The notes: generated by a model from the sequence alone, not told the origin. A stretch of 64,000 bases of DNA from Actinoplanes italicus (GCF_003001815.1 NZ_PVMZ01000005.1:124001-188000), one strand, 5' to 3'. Shown: positions 34,600 to 43,865, numbered from the stretch's first letter. Made by a program: numbers and translations.

Positions 34600-35906
34600 G
34601 CATCGACGTCCGGCGCTCGCCGGGATGGCTGCCTCCGCTGGTGGCCGTCCTGATGATCGGCGCGCTGGTGGCCGGCACCGCCCCTGCCGTGCTCGACGGC
34701 TTGCGGGACGCGCCGGCCGAGCTGGTGATCGTCAGTGGTGTCGAGGACGGTGAGGGTGGCGCCCGGCAGGCCGTGATCGACCTGTGGAACCAGTCGCATC
34801 CCGACAAGCGGGCCCGGATCGAACTGGTCGCCGGCAGCGCCGACGAGCAGCACGGCGCTATGGTCCGTTTCGCCAAGGGCGAGGAGGACGTCAAGGCGGA
34901 CATCCTCAATCTCGACGTGACGGCGGTCGCGGAGTTCGCCGAGTTCGGCTACATCGCCGAGTGGCCTGCGGGCGAGGCGCCGCGACGGGTGCTCGCCGAT
35001 CTGATGGCGAAGCCGCGGGAGAGCTGCTACTACGACGGCCGGCTGTGGGGTCTGCCGTTCAACAGCGACGCCGGGGTGCTGTTCGCGCGGCGGAGCCTTC
35101 TCGTACCGACACCGGCGACCACACCGACCGCGTTCTCCTGGGACGAGATCAGTGGGCAGCAACCGGCACAGGGGTCCACCCAGCTCTCAGCCGCGTACGC
35201 GGGCCAGCTGGACGGCTACGAGGGCCTGACCGTGAACGCCGTGGAGGCACTCTGGGCGGCGGAGCCCGCGCGGGCCAGGCCGGCGCCGCTGGGGGTGCCG
35301 ACCGATCCGGGAGTCTGGTCGGCGGCCGTGAACCGCCTGTACGGGCAGTCCGGTGAGCGGGTGATCGATCCGTCGTCGACGACGTACCGGGAGACCGGGA
35401 CCAGCGACCAGTTCCTCCGCAAGAAGATCGTGTTCATGCGGAACTGGCCGGTGGCGTACCGGAGCCTGGTGGAGGCCAGTGACCAGTCGGCGGCGGTCGC
35501 GGCGGCGGACATCGTGATGACGCCGCTGCCGGGCCCGGCCGTGCTCGGCGGGCAGAACCTGGCCGTGGTCGCCGGTTCCACCCGCGGCGACGACGCCCGT
35601 GAGCTGATCGAGTTCCTGGCCGGTGAGCCGTCGCAGCGGCTGCTCATGCAGATCGGCGGTTTCGCCGCGGCCACCGGTGCCACCTACGACCGGCCGGAGA
35701 TCAAGGCGGCCCATCCGTACGCCGAGACGATCCGCTCGGCGATCGCGACCAGCCGGCAGCGGCCGCAGACGCCGTACTACCCGCGGTTCAGCGAGGAGCT
35801 CCGGAGGATCGTCACCGAGATCCGGGCCAAGCGCGACCGAGCGGTGCCGGAGGATCTGGAGCAGCGGCTCACCGACGCCGCGGAGGGCCGGCTTCCGCCC
35901 CGATGA
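34596..35906 (+). CDS. Membrane-anchored extracellular solute-binding-like protein of the caspase system
   Basis: 436 residues; ATG 34596 overlaps the caspase stop (ATGA) and has AAGGAGG seven bases upstream. N-terminal helix (LPPLVAVLMIGALVAGTAPAV) without a lipobox Cys, so it is a membrane-tethered rather than a lipid-anchored binding protein. The body matches family-1 SBPs (AVIDLWNQSHPDKRARIELV, LWGLPFNSDAGVLFARRSLL, FLAGEPSQRLLMQIGGFAA). No ABC permease or ATPase gene is nearby, so transport is unlikely; it probably senses or presents a ligand to the receptor caspase (inference). Confidence 0.8.
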   Translation: MSIDVRRSPGWLPPLVAVLMIGALVAGTAPAVLDGLRDAPAELVIVSGVEDGEGGARQAVIDLWNQSHPDKRARIELVAGSADEQHGAMVRFAKGEEDVKADILNLDVTAVAEFAEFGYIAEWPAGEAPRRVLADLMAKPRESCYYDGRLWGLPFNSDAGVLFARRSLLVPTPATTPTAFSWDEISGQQPAQGSTQLSAAYAGQLDGYEGLTVNAVEALWAAEPARARPAPLGVPTDPGVWSAAVNRLYGQSGERVIDPSSTTYRETGTSDQFLRKKIVFMRNWPVAYRSLVEASDQSAAVAAADIVMTPLPGPAVLGGQNLAVVAGSTRGDDARELIEFLAGEPSQRLLMQIGGFAAATGATYDRPEIKAAHPYAETIRSAIATSRQRPQTPYYPRFSEELRRIVTEIRAKRDRAVPEDLEQRLTDAAEGRLPPR

Positions 35907-36331
35907 CGGCCGTGTTCGTTCGGCTGGAGCCCTCAGCTATTTGACTACGCACAGTCAACCTTCGTGGTATCGCTCCCACGGCGACGATGCGCAGGCGAAG
36001 CGGGGGGCGATCGATTCAAGTGAATGACGATCGCGTCCAATGTCGATCGACGCAACGTCATCGAAACAAACATCACAGCCTCCGACCGAACATGCGCAAC
36101 GCTCTGAAGTGCGAATACTCCTCGGGCTTATCGCTTAGGGACCTTTACTTTCGTCGATGTGACGCATAGCTTGGGTCCATCCGGCAAAAGTTCTGGATTC
36201 CCGAGCCGACAACGCGACATCACCTCATCGCGGTCCGATGGCTGCTGCCTAGACGAACGGCGTGCCAAGCGGGACGACCTCCCGCGACACTCCGTGATGT
36301 TGTGCTGCCGTCTTTGAGCGAATGGAGACGC
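35907..36331. other. 425-bp intergenic region before the laccase operon
   Basis: No supported gene. GC content is clearly lower than in neighbouring genes. It contains TTGACT and AGTCAA as a 6-bp inverted repeat around ACGCAC (35941-35958), right after the SBP gene. The promoter of the laccase operon must lie in the 3' half, but I cannot assign -35/-10 boxes with confidence, and I see no obvious copper-regulator palindrome. Confidence 0.5.
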
Positions 36332-37360
36332 ATGGACGACACCGTCGACAGGCCACGGTCGGCCTTCTCCCGCCGTTCCCTGATAGCCGCCGGCACCGCC
36401 GGACTCGCCGTGCCCGCGATCGGCGCGGGCGTGGCACTGACCGGCGGCACCGCGAAGGCCTTCGCCGGGGTGACAAAGAAGATCACCATCTACGCCGAGG
36501 CTCTCCCCGGGGGCCTGTTCGGCTACGGCCTGGAGCCCGGCAAAGCCACCGTGCCCGGCCCGCTGCTGGAGATGTACGAGGGCGACACCCTAGAGATAAC
36601 CCTGGTCAACACCACGACACAGCGGCTGTCGATCCACCCGCACGGTGTCGACTACAGCACCGATTCCGACGGCAGCCCGTTCAACGACTCCTTCAACGAC
36701 CCGGGCGAGACCCGCACCTACGTGTGGCGCTCGCGGGAGATGTTCGCCGCCGCGGGGCGCCGGTTCATGCCGGGCAGCGCCGGCTACTGGCACTACCACG
36801 ACCACGCGATGGGCACCGACCACGGCACCGGCGGCGTCGCCAAGGGCCTGTACGGCGGCCTGATCGTGCGCCGGCGCGGTGACATCCTGCCGGACAAGCA
36901 GTTCACCGTGGTCTTCCACGACATGACGATCAACAACAGGATGGCGCCGAACACCCCGATGTTCGAGGCCAACCTCGGACAGCGCGTCGAGTGGGTCGCC
37001 ATCGGGCACGGCAACCTGTTCCACACCTTCCACCTGCACGCGCACCGCTGGGTCGACAACCGCACCGGCATGCTGGAGAGCGTCAGCGACCCCAGCCCGA
37101 CGATCGACAACAAGGACCTCAACCCGGGCAGCTCGTTCGGATTCCAGGTGCTGGCCGGCGAGGGCGTCGGGCCGGGCGCCTGGATGTACCACTGCCACGT
37201 GCAGAACCACTCGGACACCGGCATGTCCGGGGTCTTCCTGGTCCGCAACGCCGACGGCACCATGCCGCCGGGCGCGCAGGAGGCCATCGACCGATTCCGG
37301 GGCCACACGCACACCACCACCACGTCGAAGACCAACGACGCACATGGGGGGCATGGCTGA
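36332..37360 (+). CDS. Two-domain laccase-type multicopper oxidase, Tat-exported
   Basis: 342 residues from ATG 36332 (GGAG upstream). Tat-like signal (SAFSRRSLIAAGTAGLA). Copper-binding motifs of the three-copper cluster and type-1 site are all present: LSIHPHGVDY, WHYHDHAMG, HTFHLHAHRW and YHCHVQNHSDTGM. At about 340 residues with two cupredoxin domains it fits small laccases of the Streptomyces SLAC type, which act as trimers. The C-terminus is His/Thr-rich (GHTHTTTTSK ... HGGHG) and may bind extra copper. Probably oxidises phenolics or Cu(I) outside the membrane. First gene of a four-gene operon; stop overlaps the next ATG (TGATG). Confidence 0.92.
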   Translation: MDDTVDRPRSAFSRRSLIAAGTAGLAVPAIGAGVALTGGTAKAFAGVTKKITIYAEALPGGLFGYGLEPGKATVPGPLLEMYEGDTLEITLVNTTTQRLSIHPHGVDYSTDSDGSPFNDSFNDPGETRTYVWRSREMFAAAGRRFMPGSAGYWHYHDHAMGTDHGTGGVAKGLYGGLIVRRRGDILPDKQFTVVFHDMTINNRMAPNTPMFEANLGQRVEWVAIGHGNLFHTFHLHAHRWVDNRTGMLESVSDPSPTIDNKDLNPGSSFGFQVLAGEGVGPGAWMYHCHVQNHSDTGMSGVFLVRNADGTMPPGAQEAIDRFRGHTHTTTTSKTNDAHGGHG

Positions 37361-40300
37361 TGAGAAAGACCAATCTTCCGGTACGACGAGCGCTGGCCGC
37401 CGCGGCCGCGGTGCTCACCGCCCTGACGGGATCGGCGCCCGCCGTGGCGTCCCCGGCGACGGCGTCACGCGCCGCAGTGGCACCGCCAGCACAGTCGGTG
37501 CTCGTCTTCCACGGCGAGGCGTCCGAGCAGGACGACCCGGTCGCGAAGGCGGCGGCGACCATCGACTCGCTCGCCGACGCGGCCGGCCTCACCGCCACCG
37601 AGACCACCGACCCGGCCGTGTTCACCGCCACCGAACTGGCCAAACACCGAGCCGTCGTGTTCCTGTCGTCGGCCGGCACCACACTCAGCCGTGACCAGGA
37701 GAGCGCGCTTCAGACGTACATCAAAGCGGGTAATGGTTTTGTCGGTATCGCCGACGCCGCGAAGGCGCAACTGGACTCGACCTGGTTCACCGGCCTGATC
37801 GGCACCCGTCCCGCGGGCGCGATCCCCGCGGCCGAGCCGGTCAGCAAGGTCACCGCGAGCGGCGAGAACGCGCCCAACGAGACCAAGGAGAAGCTCACCG
37901 ACGGTGATGCCAACACCAAGTGGCTGGTACGCACCGCAACCGGGTGGGTGACCTACGAGCTGGCCGCCGCGAAGGCGATCACCGGTTACGCCCTCACGTC
38001 GGCGAACGACTTCGTCGGCCGGGATCCGAAGGACTGGACGCTGAAGGCGTCGGCCGACGGCGAGACCTGGACCGACGTCGACCGGCGCACCGGGCAGACG
38101 TTCCCGGACCGGTTCCAGACCCGCCGGTTCGACCTGCCGTCGCCGCAGAACTTCCGGTTCTTCCGGCTGGAGATCACCGCCAACAGCGGGGAGCCGCTCA
38201 TCCAGCTCGCCGACCTGCGGCTGTTCACCGCCGACGCCGTCGCTCCCCCGCCGCCGGGCGTGAACCGGTCCGTGATCAACGTGCTGGACACGAAGCACCC
38301 GGCCACCGCGGGCCTGCCGCGCACGATCACCCGGTCGGACCGCTGGTACAACTGGGACCCGAACCCGCTCGGCAACGTGCACACCCTGGCGCAGGTCGAG
38401 GAGCGGCACTACAACCCGGGTACCGGCGCGAACGGCGCGTTCCACCCGGTGTCCTGGTGCCGTGACTACGACGGCGGCCGGTCCTTCTACACCGGCATGG
38501 GCCACACGGCCGGCAGCTACGACGAGGACGCGTTCCGCAAGCACCTGTCCGGCGCCCTGAAGTGGACGTCCGGCATCGTGCGCGGCGACTGCCAGGCGAC
38601 CATCGCCGCCAACTACCGCACCGAGCGGCTGACCGCGGCGAACCAGACCGGGCAGCTCGACCAGATCGGCGAGTCGCACGGGCTGACCATCGCCGCCGAC
38701 GGCACCGTGTTCTACGTCGGCAAGGCCGCCTGCCCGAGCGGGCCGGTCGTCAGCTGGGACGACCCGAAGGTCGGCCTGGGCTGCGGCACCATCCACTCCT
38801 GGAACCCGCGCACCAAGCAGGTGAAACTGCTGACCACGCTGCCCGTGATGGGCAACCGGGGCAGCGGCAGCGAGCTGGTGAAGAACGAGGAGGGTCTGCT
38901 CGGCATCGTGCCGGACCCGAAGTTCGCCGAGAACGGCTGGCTCTACGTCTACTGGATGCCGCACGACTCGGTCGACCGCACCAAGCGGGTCGGTGAGCGG
39001 ACCGTCAGCCGGTTCACCTACGACCACGCGGCGCAGACCATCGACCAGGCGACCCGCAAGGACCTGCTGAAGTTCCCGGTGCAGATCCACAGCTGCTGCC
39101 ACGCGGGTGGTGGCATGGCCTTCGACAAGAAGGGCAACCTGTACATCGGCTCGGGTGACAACAACTCGTCCGAGGGTTCGCAGGGCTACTCCGGCAACAA
39201 CTGGACCCAGGAGTACGCCGGGATCTCGTTCCAGGACGCGCGGCGCACCTCGGGCAACACCAACGACCTGGCCGGCAAGATCATCCGCATTCACCCGGAG
39301 GCGGACGGCACGTACACGATCCCGCCGGGCAACCTGTTCCCGCCGGGCACCGAGAAGACCCGCCCGGAGATCTACGTGATGGGCGTCCGCAACATCGCCC
39401 GCCTGCAGATCGACGCGGAGACCGACTGGCTGACCGCCGGCTGGGTCGGCCCGGACGCCTCCAACCCGAACCCGGAGCTGGGCCCGGCCAAGTACGAGAC
39501 GGCCACCATCATCACCTCCGCCGGCAACCAGGGCTGGCCGTACTGCATGGGCAACCGGCAGCCGTACCGCGACCGCAGCAGCACCGACGCCACCCAGCTG
39601 ACCGGCTGGTACGACTGCAACAACCTGAAGAACAACTCGCCGCGCAACACCGGCCTGGTCGACATCCCGCCGGCCCGCGACAACATGATCTGGTACGCGC
39701 CCGGCGGTGGCGGCCCGGTCTTCCCGACGCGCACCGACGGCAGCGGCCTGCCGACCTACAACGCGGCCGACGCCACCTACACCCAGCCGTACCTGCGCGG
39801 CGGCGGCCAGGCGATCATGTCCGGCCCGACCTACCACCACGACCTCGCCGACCCGGCCAGCACCGTGAAGTGGCCGTCCTACTGGGACGACAAGTGGTTC
39901 ATCGGCGACCAGTCGAACGCCGCCAACCGGGTGGCGATCACCGTCGACCCGGCCGGGGTCCCGGAGCAGAAGCCGCCGCTGTTCGGTGAGACGCTGCGCG
40001 CCATCCTGCCCGGCGGCAACGCCGACAACCGGCTGATGAGCTGGATGGACGCTAAGTTCGGCCCGGACGGCGCGCTCTACCTGCTCGACTACGGCGGCGG
40101 TTTCTTCAGCCTGCACCCGGCGCAGAAGCTGCTGCGGGTGGTCTACACCGGCGGCGCGGCCACCCCGGCTCCGCAGGCGACCTCGACGGCGGTGCAGAAC
40201 AAGCCGCTGACGTACGCCTTCACCGGCTCGAAGTCCGGCGGCGTCAGCCACCGCTGGGAGTTCGGCGACGGCACCAACTCCACTGACGCCGACCCGCGGC

Positions 40301-41289
40301 ACGTCTACGCCAAGCCCGGCACCTACCAGGCGCGGCACACCGTCACCTACGCCGACGGCGAGACCGTGACCACGCAGGTTCCCGTCGAGGTCGGCTGCGC
40401 GGTCCCGGACACCCGGGCCAACGTGTGGCTCGCCGACACCGACACCGGCGTGCCGAGCAAGACCGTCGGCGGCGGCTGCACGGTCAACGACCTGATCGAC
40501 GACGAGAGCACCTGGCCGGACCACGACAGTTTCGTCCGGCACGTCACCGACGTGGTTCGCCCCGTCTACGACGCCCGGCAGGCCGGCACGCTGACCCGCG
40601 CCGCGTCCGCCTCGCCGATCGGCCGGCAGGGTCACACCGGATACGAGCCGCTGTTCGACGGCACCGCCGCGTCGCTGAGCGGCTGGCAGCAAGCGCCTTC
40701 GGGGCAGTTCGCCATCCGGCCGGACGGCTCGCTGCGTCCCTCGGGCGGTCTGGGCATGCTCTGGCACACCAAGGAGCTCGGTGACTTCTCGCTGAGACTC
40801 CAGTTCAAGGACATCGCACCGGGCACCGGCCGCGCCAACAGCGGCGTGCTCACCCGATTCCCGGACCCGCGGATCCCGCTCGCCGACCGCCCGGCCGGCA
40901 GCTGCGGCACCGTCGGCAACGCGCGGAGCTCGGCCGCCTGGGTGGCGATCTACTGCGGTCACGAGGTGCAGCTCTACGACGGTGACACCGGTGAACCGCA
41001 GAAGACCGGGTCGATCTACAACTTCGACCCGAACCCGCTCGACGCCGCCCGCGTCACCGCGAAGAACGTGTGGAACGACTACGAGGTCCGCGTCGTCGGC
41101 CAGCACTACACGATCCTGCGCAACGGCGTCGTCATCAACGAGTTCGACAACACGCCCGGCAAGCAGTCGTCGCGGGCCGGCGATCCGCCCACCGACCTGC
41201 GGCAGTTCCTGCGCGGGCACATCGGGCTGCAGAACCACGGCGACAGCGACCTGATGGAGTTCCGCAACATCCGGGTCCGGTCGCTGTGA
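37360..41289 (+). CDS. Giant secreted ThuA / sugar-dehydrogenase / PKD / DUF1080 protein
   Basis: 1309 residues with signal peptide (RKTNLPVRRALAAAAAVLTA). Order: ThuA-like half 45-155; a discoidin (F5/8C-type) domain about 158-295 inserted into it (EKLTDGDANTKWLVRT); the second ThuA half 300-405 (YNWDPNPLGNVHTL, HPVSWCRDYDGGRSFYTGMG); a glucose/sorbosone-dehydrogenase-like PQQ propeller 430-928 (GLLGIVPDPKFAENGWLYVY, HAGGGMAFDKKGNLYIGSGD); a PKD domain about 940-1010; an unrecognised Cys-containing module 1011-1085; and a DUF1080 domain 1092-1309. DUF1080 proteins include 3-keto-glycoside hydrolases, and ThuA-type proteins act in 3-keto-sugar pathways. An extracellular oxidise-then-cleave enzyme is plausible (inference). 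Confidence 0.85.
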   Translation: MRKTNLPVRRALAAAAAVLTALTGSAPAVASPATASRAAVAPPAQSVLVFHGEASEQDDPVAKAAATIDSLADAAGLTATETTDPAVFTATELAKHRAVVFLSSAGTTLSRDQESALQTYIKAGNGFVGIADAAKAQLDSTWFTGLIGTRPAGAIPAAEPVSKVTASGENAPNETKEKLTDGDANTKWLVRTATGWVTYELAAAKAITGYALTSANDFVGRDPKDWTLKASADGETWTDVDRRTGQTFPDRFQTRRFDLPSPQNFRFFRLEITANSGEPLIQLADLRLFTADAVAPPPPGVNRSVINVLDTKHPATAGLPRTITRSDRWYNWDPNPLGNVHTLAQVEERHYNPGTGANGAFHPVSWCRDYDGGRSFYTGMGHTAGSYDEDAFRKHLSGALKWTSGIVRGDCQATIAANYRTERLTAANQTGQLDQIGESHGLTIAADGTVFYVGKAACPSGPVVSWDDPKVGLGCGTIHSWNPRTKQVKLLTTLPVMGNRGSGSELVKNEEGLLGIVPDPKFAENGWLYVYWMPHDSVDRTKRVGERTVSRFTYDHAAQTIDQATRKDLLKFPVQIHSCCHAGGGMAFDKKGNLYIGSGDNNSSEGSQGYSGNNWTQEYAGISFQDARRTSGNTNDLAGKIIRIHPEADGTYTIPPGNLFPPGTEKTRPEIYVMGVRNIARLQIDAETDWLTAGWVGPDASNPNPELGPAKYETATIITSAGNQGWPYCMGNRQPYRDRSSTDATQLTGWYDCNNLKNNSPRNTGLVDIPPARDNMIWYAPGGGGPVFPTRTDGSGLPTYNAADATYTQPYLRGGGQAIMSGPTYHHDLADPASTVKWPSYWDDKWFIGDQSNAANRVAITVDPAGVPEQKPPLFGETLRAILPGGNADNRLMSWMDAKFGPDGALYLLDYGGGFFSLHPAQKLLRVVYTGGAATPAPQATSTAVQNKPLTYAFTGSKSGGVSHRWEFGDGTNSTDADPRHVYAKPGTYQARHTVTYADGETVTTQVPVEVGCAVPDTRANVWLADTDTGVPSKTVGGGCTVNDLIDDESTWPDHDSFVRHVTDVVRPVYDARQAGTLTRAASASPIGRQGHTGYEPLFDGTAASLSGWQQAPSGQFAIRPDGSLRPSGGLGMLWHTKELGDFSLRLQFKDIAPGTGRANSGVLTRFPDPRIPLADRPAGSCGTVGNARSSAAWVAIYCGHEVQLYDGDTGEPQKTGSIYNFDPNPLDAARVTAKNVWNDYEVRVVGQHYTILRNGVVINEFDNTPGKQSSRAGDPPTDLRQFLRGHIGLQNHGDSDLMEFRNIRVRSL

Positions 41290-41309
41290 CCACAGTCAGG
41301 AAAGGTGCC

Positions 41310-42854
41310 ATGTCTCAACCCACCGTTCTCCGGCGAGCCGGGTCGGCGCTGATCGTCATGCTGCTGACCCTGCTCGCGGGGGCGGCCTCGCCCGCACCCG
41401 CGGCCGCCGCGCAGACCCTGACCTGGACCGCCGACGACGACATCACCAGGTACAAGTCCGTGCCCACGACGGCGGTCGCCGGGGCCACGACGATCGTGTT
41501 CGAGAACAGCGCGGCCACCGGCAACACCACCGGCATGCCGCACACGCTGACCTTCGACACCAGCGCCGAGGGCTACAACCACGACGTCACGCTCAACATC
41601 CTGGCCAGCCCGTTCGACACCAACAACGGCCGCCACCAGGCGAACGTGACCCTCACCCCGGGCAAGTACCGGTTCTTCTGCACCATCCCGGGGCACAGCA
41701 CGATGGTCGGCGAGCTGACCGTCACCACCGGCACCCCGGACCCGGACACCACGGCTCCGACGGTCACCGGCGCGGTCAGCGGCAACCGCGACAGTCAGGG
41801 CGCCTACCTCGGTTCGGCGACCGTGACGGTCACCGCCACCGACGCCGGATCCGGGGTACGCACCGTCGAGTACCAGATCGACGACACCAGCTGGCAGGCG
41901 TACTCGGCCCCGGTCGCGGTCACCGCGATCGGCGACCACTCGGTGCAGTTCCGCGCCACCGACAACGCGGGCAACACCTCGACGGTCGGCTCGGTGTCGT
42001 TCCGGGTGGCCCAGGCCCAGCAGCAGGACACCACTCCGCCGGTGGTGGCCGGGCAGACCGCAGGCACCCGCGACAGCGCCGGCAACTACGTCGGCACCGC
42101 CACCACGACGCTGACCGCGACCGACACCGGCGGCTCCGGGGTGGCCCGCATCGAGTACCAGCTCGACGGCGGCGCCTGGACCACGTACAGCACCCCGGTC
42201 GCGGTGACCACCGTCGGCGCGCACATGCTGCACTACCGGGCCACCGACAACGCCGGGAACACCTCGGCCGAGCAGATGGCCCACTTCACGATCGTCGCGC
42301 CGCCGGTCGAGGACACCACCCCGCCGCAGGTCACGGCAGCCGTGACCGGTGAGCGGGACGGAAGCGGCAACTACCTCGGCTCGGCGACCGTCACGCTCAC
42401 GGCCACCGACACCGGCGGCTCGGGGCTGAAGTCGTCGGAGTACCGCCTCGACGACGGCGCGTGGACCGTCTACACCACCGCGGTGGCCGTCTCGGCGATC
42501 GGTGCCCACACCGTCCGCTACCGGGCCTCGGACAACGCGGGCAACACGGCCGCGGAGAAGTCGGTCACGTTCACGGTCGCCGAGCGGGGCGCGGACGCCT
42601 GCCCCGACTCCGACACCCGCGACACGGTCGTCATCGACGGCTACGACACCCGGATCCCGAACACCGACACCGGCAACGGCTGCACCGTCAACGACCTGAT
42701 CGCGGAACGCGCCGGCTACCCCACCCACGCCGCCTTCGTCCGGCACGTGGAGAACGTGACGACCACGCTGGTCGCCGCGGGCAAGCTCACCCACCGGCAG
42801 GCGGGGACGATCGTCCGCGCCGCGGCGGCATCAGACAAGGGAGAAACTCGATGA
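41310..42854 (+). CDS. Secreted cupredoxin with three Ig-like domains
   Basis: 514 residues from ATG 41310 (AGGAAAGG upstream; in-frame GTG 41286 also possible). Signal peptide, then a plastocyanin-like domain 30-145 with type-1 copper ligands (GMPHTLTF; FFCTIPGHSTM giving Cys, His, Met). Three Ig-like repeats follow, each containing a GSATVTxTATD-like strand and YRATDNAGNTS-like end (about 150-245, 250-345, 350-435). The last 75 residues are the same unrecognised module as in the upstream giant protein (NGCTVNDLI, AAFVRHVENV). Probably an extracellular electron carrier for the laccase or dehydrogenase (inference). Stop overlaps the next ATG (ATGA). Confidence 0.85.
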   Translation: MSQPTVLRRAGSALIVMLLTLLAGAASPAPAAAAQTLTWTADDDITRYKSVPTTAVAGATTIVFENSAATGNTTGMPHTLTFDTSAEGYNHDVTLNILASPFDTNNGRHQANVTLTPGKYRFFCTIPGHSTMVGELTVTTGTPDPDTTAPTVTGAVSGNRDSQGAYLGSATVTVTATDAGSGVRTVEYQIDDTSWQAYSAPVAVTAIGDHSVQFRATDNAGNTSTVGSVSFRVAQAQQQDTTPPVVAGQTAGTRDSAGNYVGTATTTLTATDTGGSGVARIEYQLDGGAWTTYSTPVAVTTVGAHMLHYRATDNAGNTSAEQMAHFTIVAPPVEDTTPPQVTAAVTGERDGSGNYLGSATVTLTATDTGGSGLKSSEYRLDDGAWTVYTTAVAVSAIGAHTVRYRASDNAGNTAAEKSVTFTVAERGADACPDSDTRDTVVIDGYDTRIPNTDTGNGCTVNDLIAERAGYPTHAAFVRHVENVTTTLVAAGKLTHRQAGTIVRAAAASDKGETR

Positions 42855-43819
42855 GGCTCATCGCCGCCACCGTCACGGCCGTGCTCGTCACGACCGCCCT
42901 CACCGGCACGCCGGCCGGCGCCGCGCTGGTCACCCATTGCATCGGCACCGGGGGCGCGGTGACCGTACCCAATGATCTGTATGTTCCGGCCGGGGAGTCC
43001 TGCGACCTGACCGGCACCACGATCACCGGCAACGTCAGCGTCGCCGCCGGCGCCAACCTGGTCATCGACGGCGGCCGCGTCGACGGCGAGGTCCGGGTCG
43101 CCGCCAACGGCTACCTCGACGCCTCGAACAGCACCGTCGGCGGCGTGGTCGTCCTGGCGGCCGGGGGCTACGGCCTCTACCTGCGGCAGGCGGAGACGGG
43201 CGCGGTCACGGTACGGCCCAAGGGCACCGCCACGATCGACGGTTTCCTGTTCGCCGAGGACACGAAGATCACCGGCTCGGTGAACGCGCAGGCCGGTGAG
43301 GTGCGCCTCGACAAAGGCAGCGAGGTGTCCGGCGGCCTGAGCACCAACGGCACCCACTACACCGACCTGCACGACTCGTTCGTCGACGGCACCCTGTCGA
43401 TCCTGAACAGCTCGACCGGCAGCGTCGTCTGTGGCAGCGCCGTCCGCGGCCGGTCGACGTTCGCCGGCAACCTGGGCGGCGTGCAGCTCGGCCCGAACGG
43501 CACCCTCGACAGCTGTGCCTCCGGCGGCTACTTCGGCCGGGACGTCAGCGTCACCAACACCACGGGCGGCGTCTCGGTCGAGGACACCATCATCGATGGC
43601 TCCCTGACCGTGAACAGCAACAGCCCGGCCGCCCGGGTCGCCGCGAACAACCGCATCCGCGGCGGCGTGGCCGGTGACACGGCCACGGCGGCGGCAGCGG
43701 CGCAGCGGCGTGCCGCGACCGCCGGGACCACCCGCGACGACAAGGCCGAGCAGCGCGGCGAGCAGCGTCGTACGGCGGCCGAGCAGGAGGCCGCCGCGGC
43801 GGGTCCGGCCGACCTGTAG
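42851..43819 (+). CDS. Secreted beta-helix (bactofilin-like repeat) protein
   Basis: 322 residues, signal peptide (RLIAATVTAVLVTTALTG). The body is built of short repeats alternating Val/Leu and Gly/Asn (TITGNVSVAAGANLVIDGG, VDGEVRVAANGYLDASNS, TVGGVVVLAAGG). This indicates a right-handed beta-helix. Two Cys pairs are possible. The C-terminal 60 residues are charged and helical (QRRAATAGTTRDDKAEQRGE). Last gene of the laccase operon; may be a structural surface scaffold. Overlaps the cupredoxin gene by 4 bp. Confidence 0.75.
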   Translation: MRLIAATVTAVLVTTALTGTPAGAALVTHCIGTGGAVTVPNDLYVPAGESCDLTGTTITGNVSVAAGANLVIDGGRVDGEVRVAANGYLDASNSTVGGVVVLAAGGYGLYLRQAETGAVTVRPKGTATIDGFLFAEDTKITGSVNAQAGEVRLDKGSEVSGGLSTNGTHYTDLHDSFVDGTLSILNSSTGSVVCGSAVRGRSTFAGNLGGVQLGPNGTLDSCASGGYFGRDVSVTNTTGGVSVEDTIIDGSLTVNSNSPAARVAANNRIRGGVAGDTATAAAAAQRRAATAGTTRDDKAEQRGEQRRTAAEQEAAAAGPADL

Positions 43820-43828
43820 GCATTCGCT

Positions 43829-43865
43829 GATCGGGCCGGGAACCATCACCGTTCCCGGCCCGATC
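43829..43865 (+). terminator. Terminator of the laccase operon
   Basis: Perfect 15-bp stem (GATCGGGCCGGGAAC and GTTCCCGGCCCGATC) with a 7-nt loop, ten bases after the last stop codon of the operon. Confidence 0.85.

Noticed and set aside
34596..35906. ABC transporter solute-binding component
   Set aside because: No lipobox, no permease or ATPase genes nearby, and tight coupling to a caspase gene instead.
37465..41238. A 1257-codon open frame on the minus strand under the giant secreted protein
   Set aside because: It mirrors the plus-strand gene, has no domain pattern and is rich in Arg, Val and Gly from antisense reading; GC-rich codon bias alone keeps it open.
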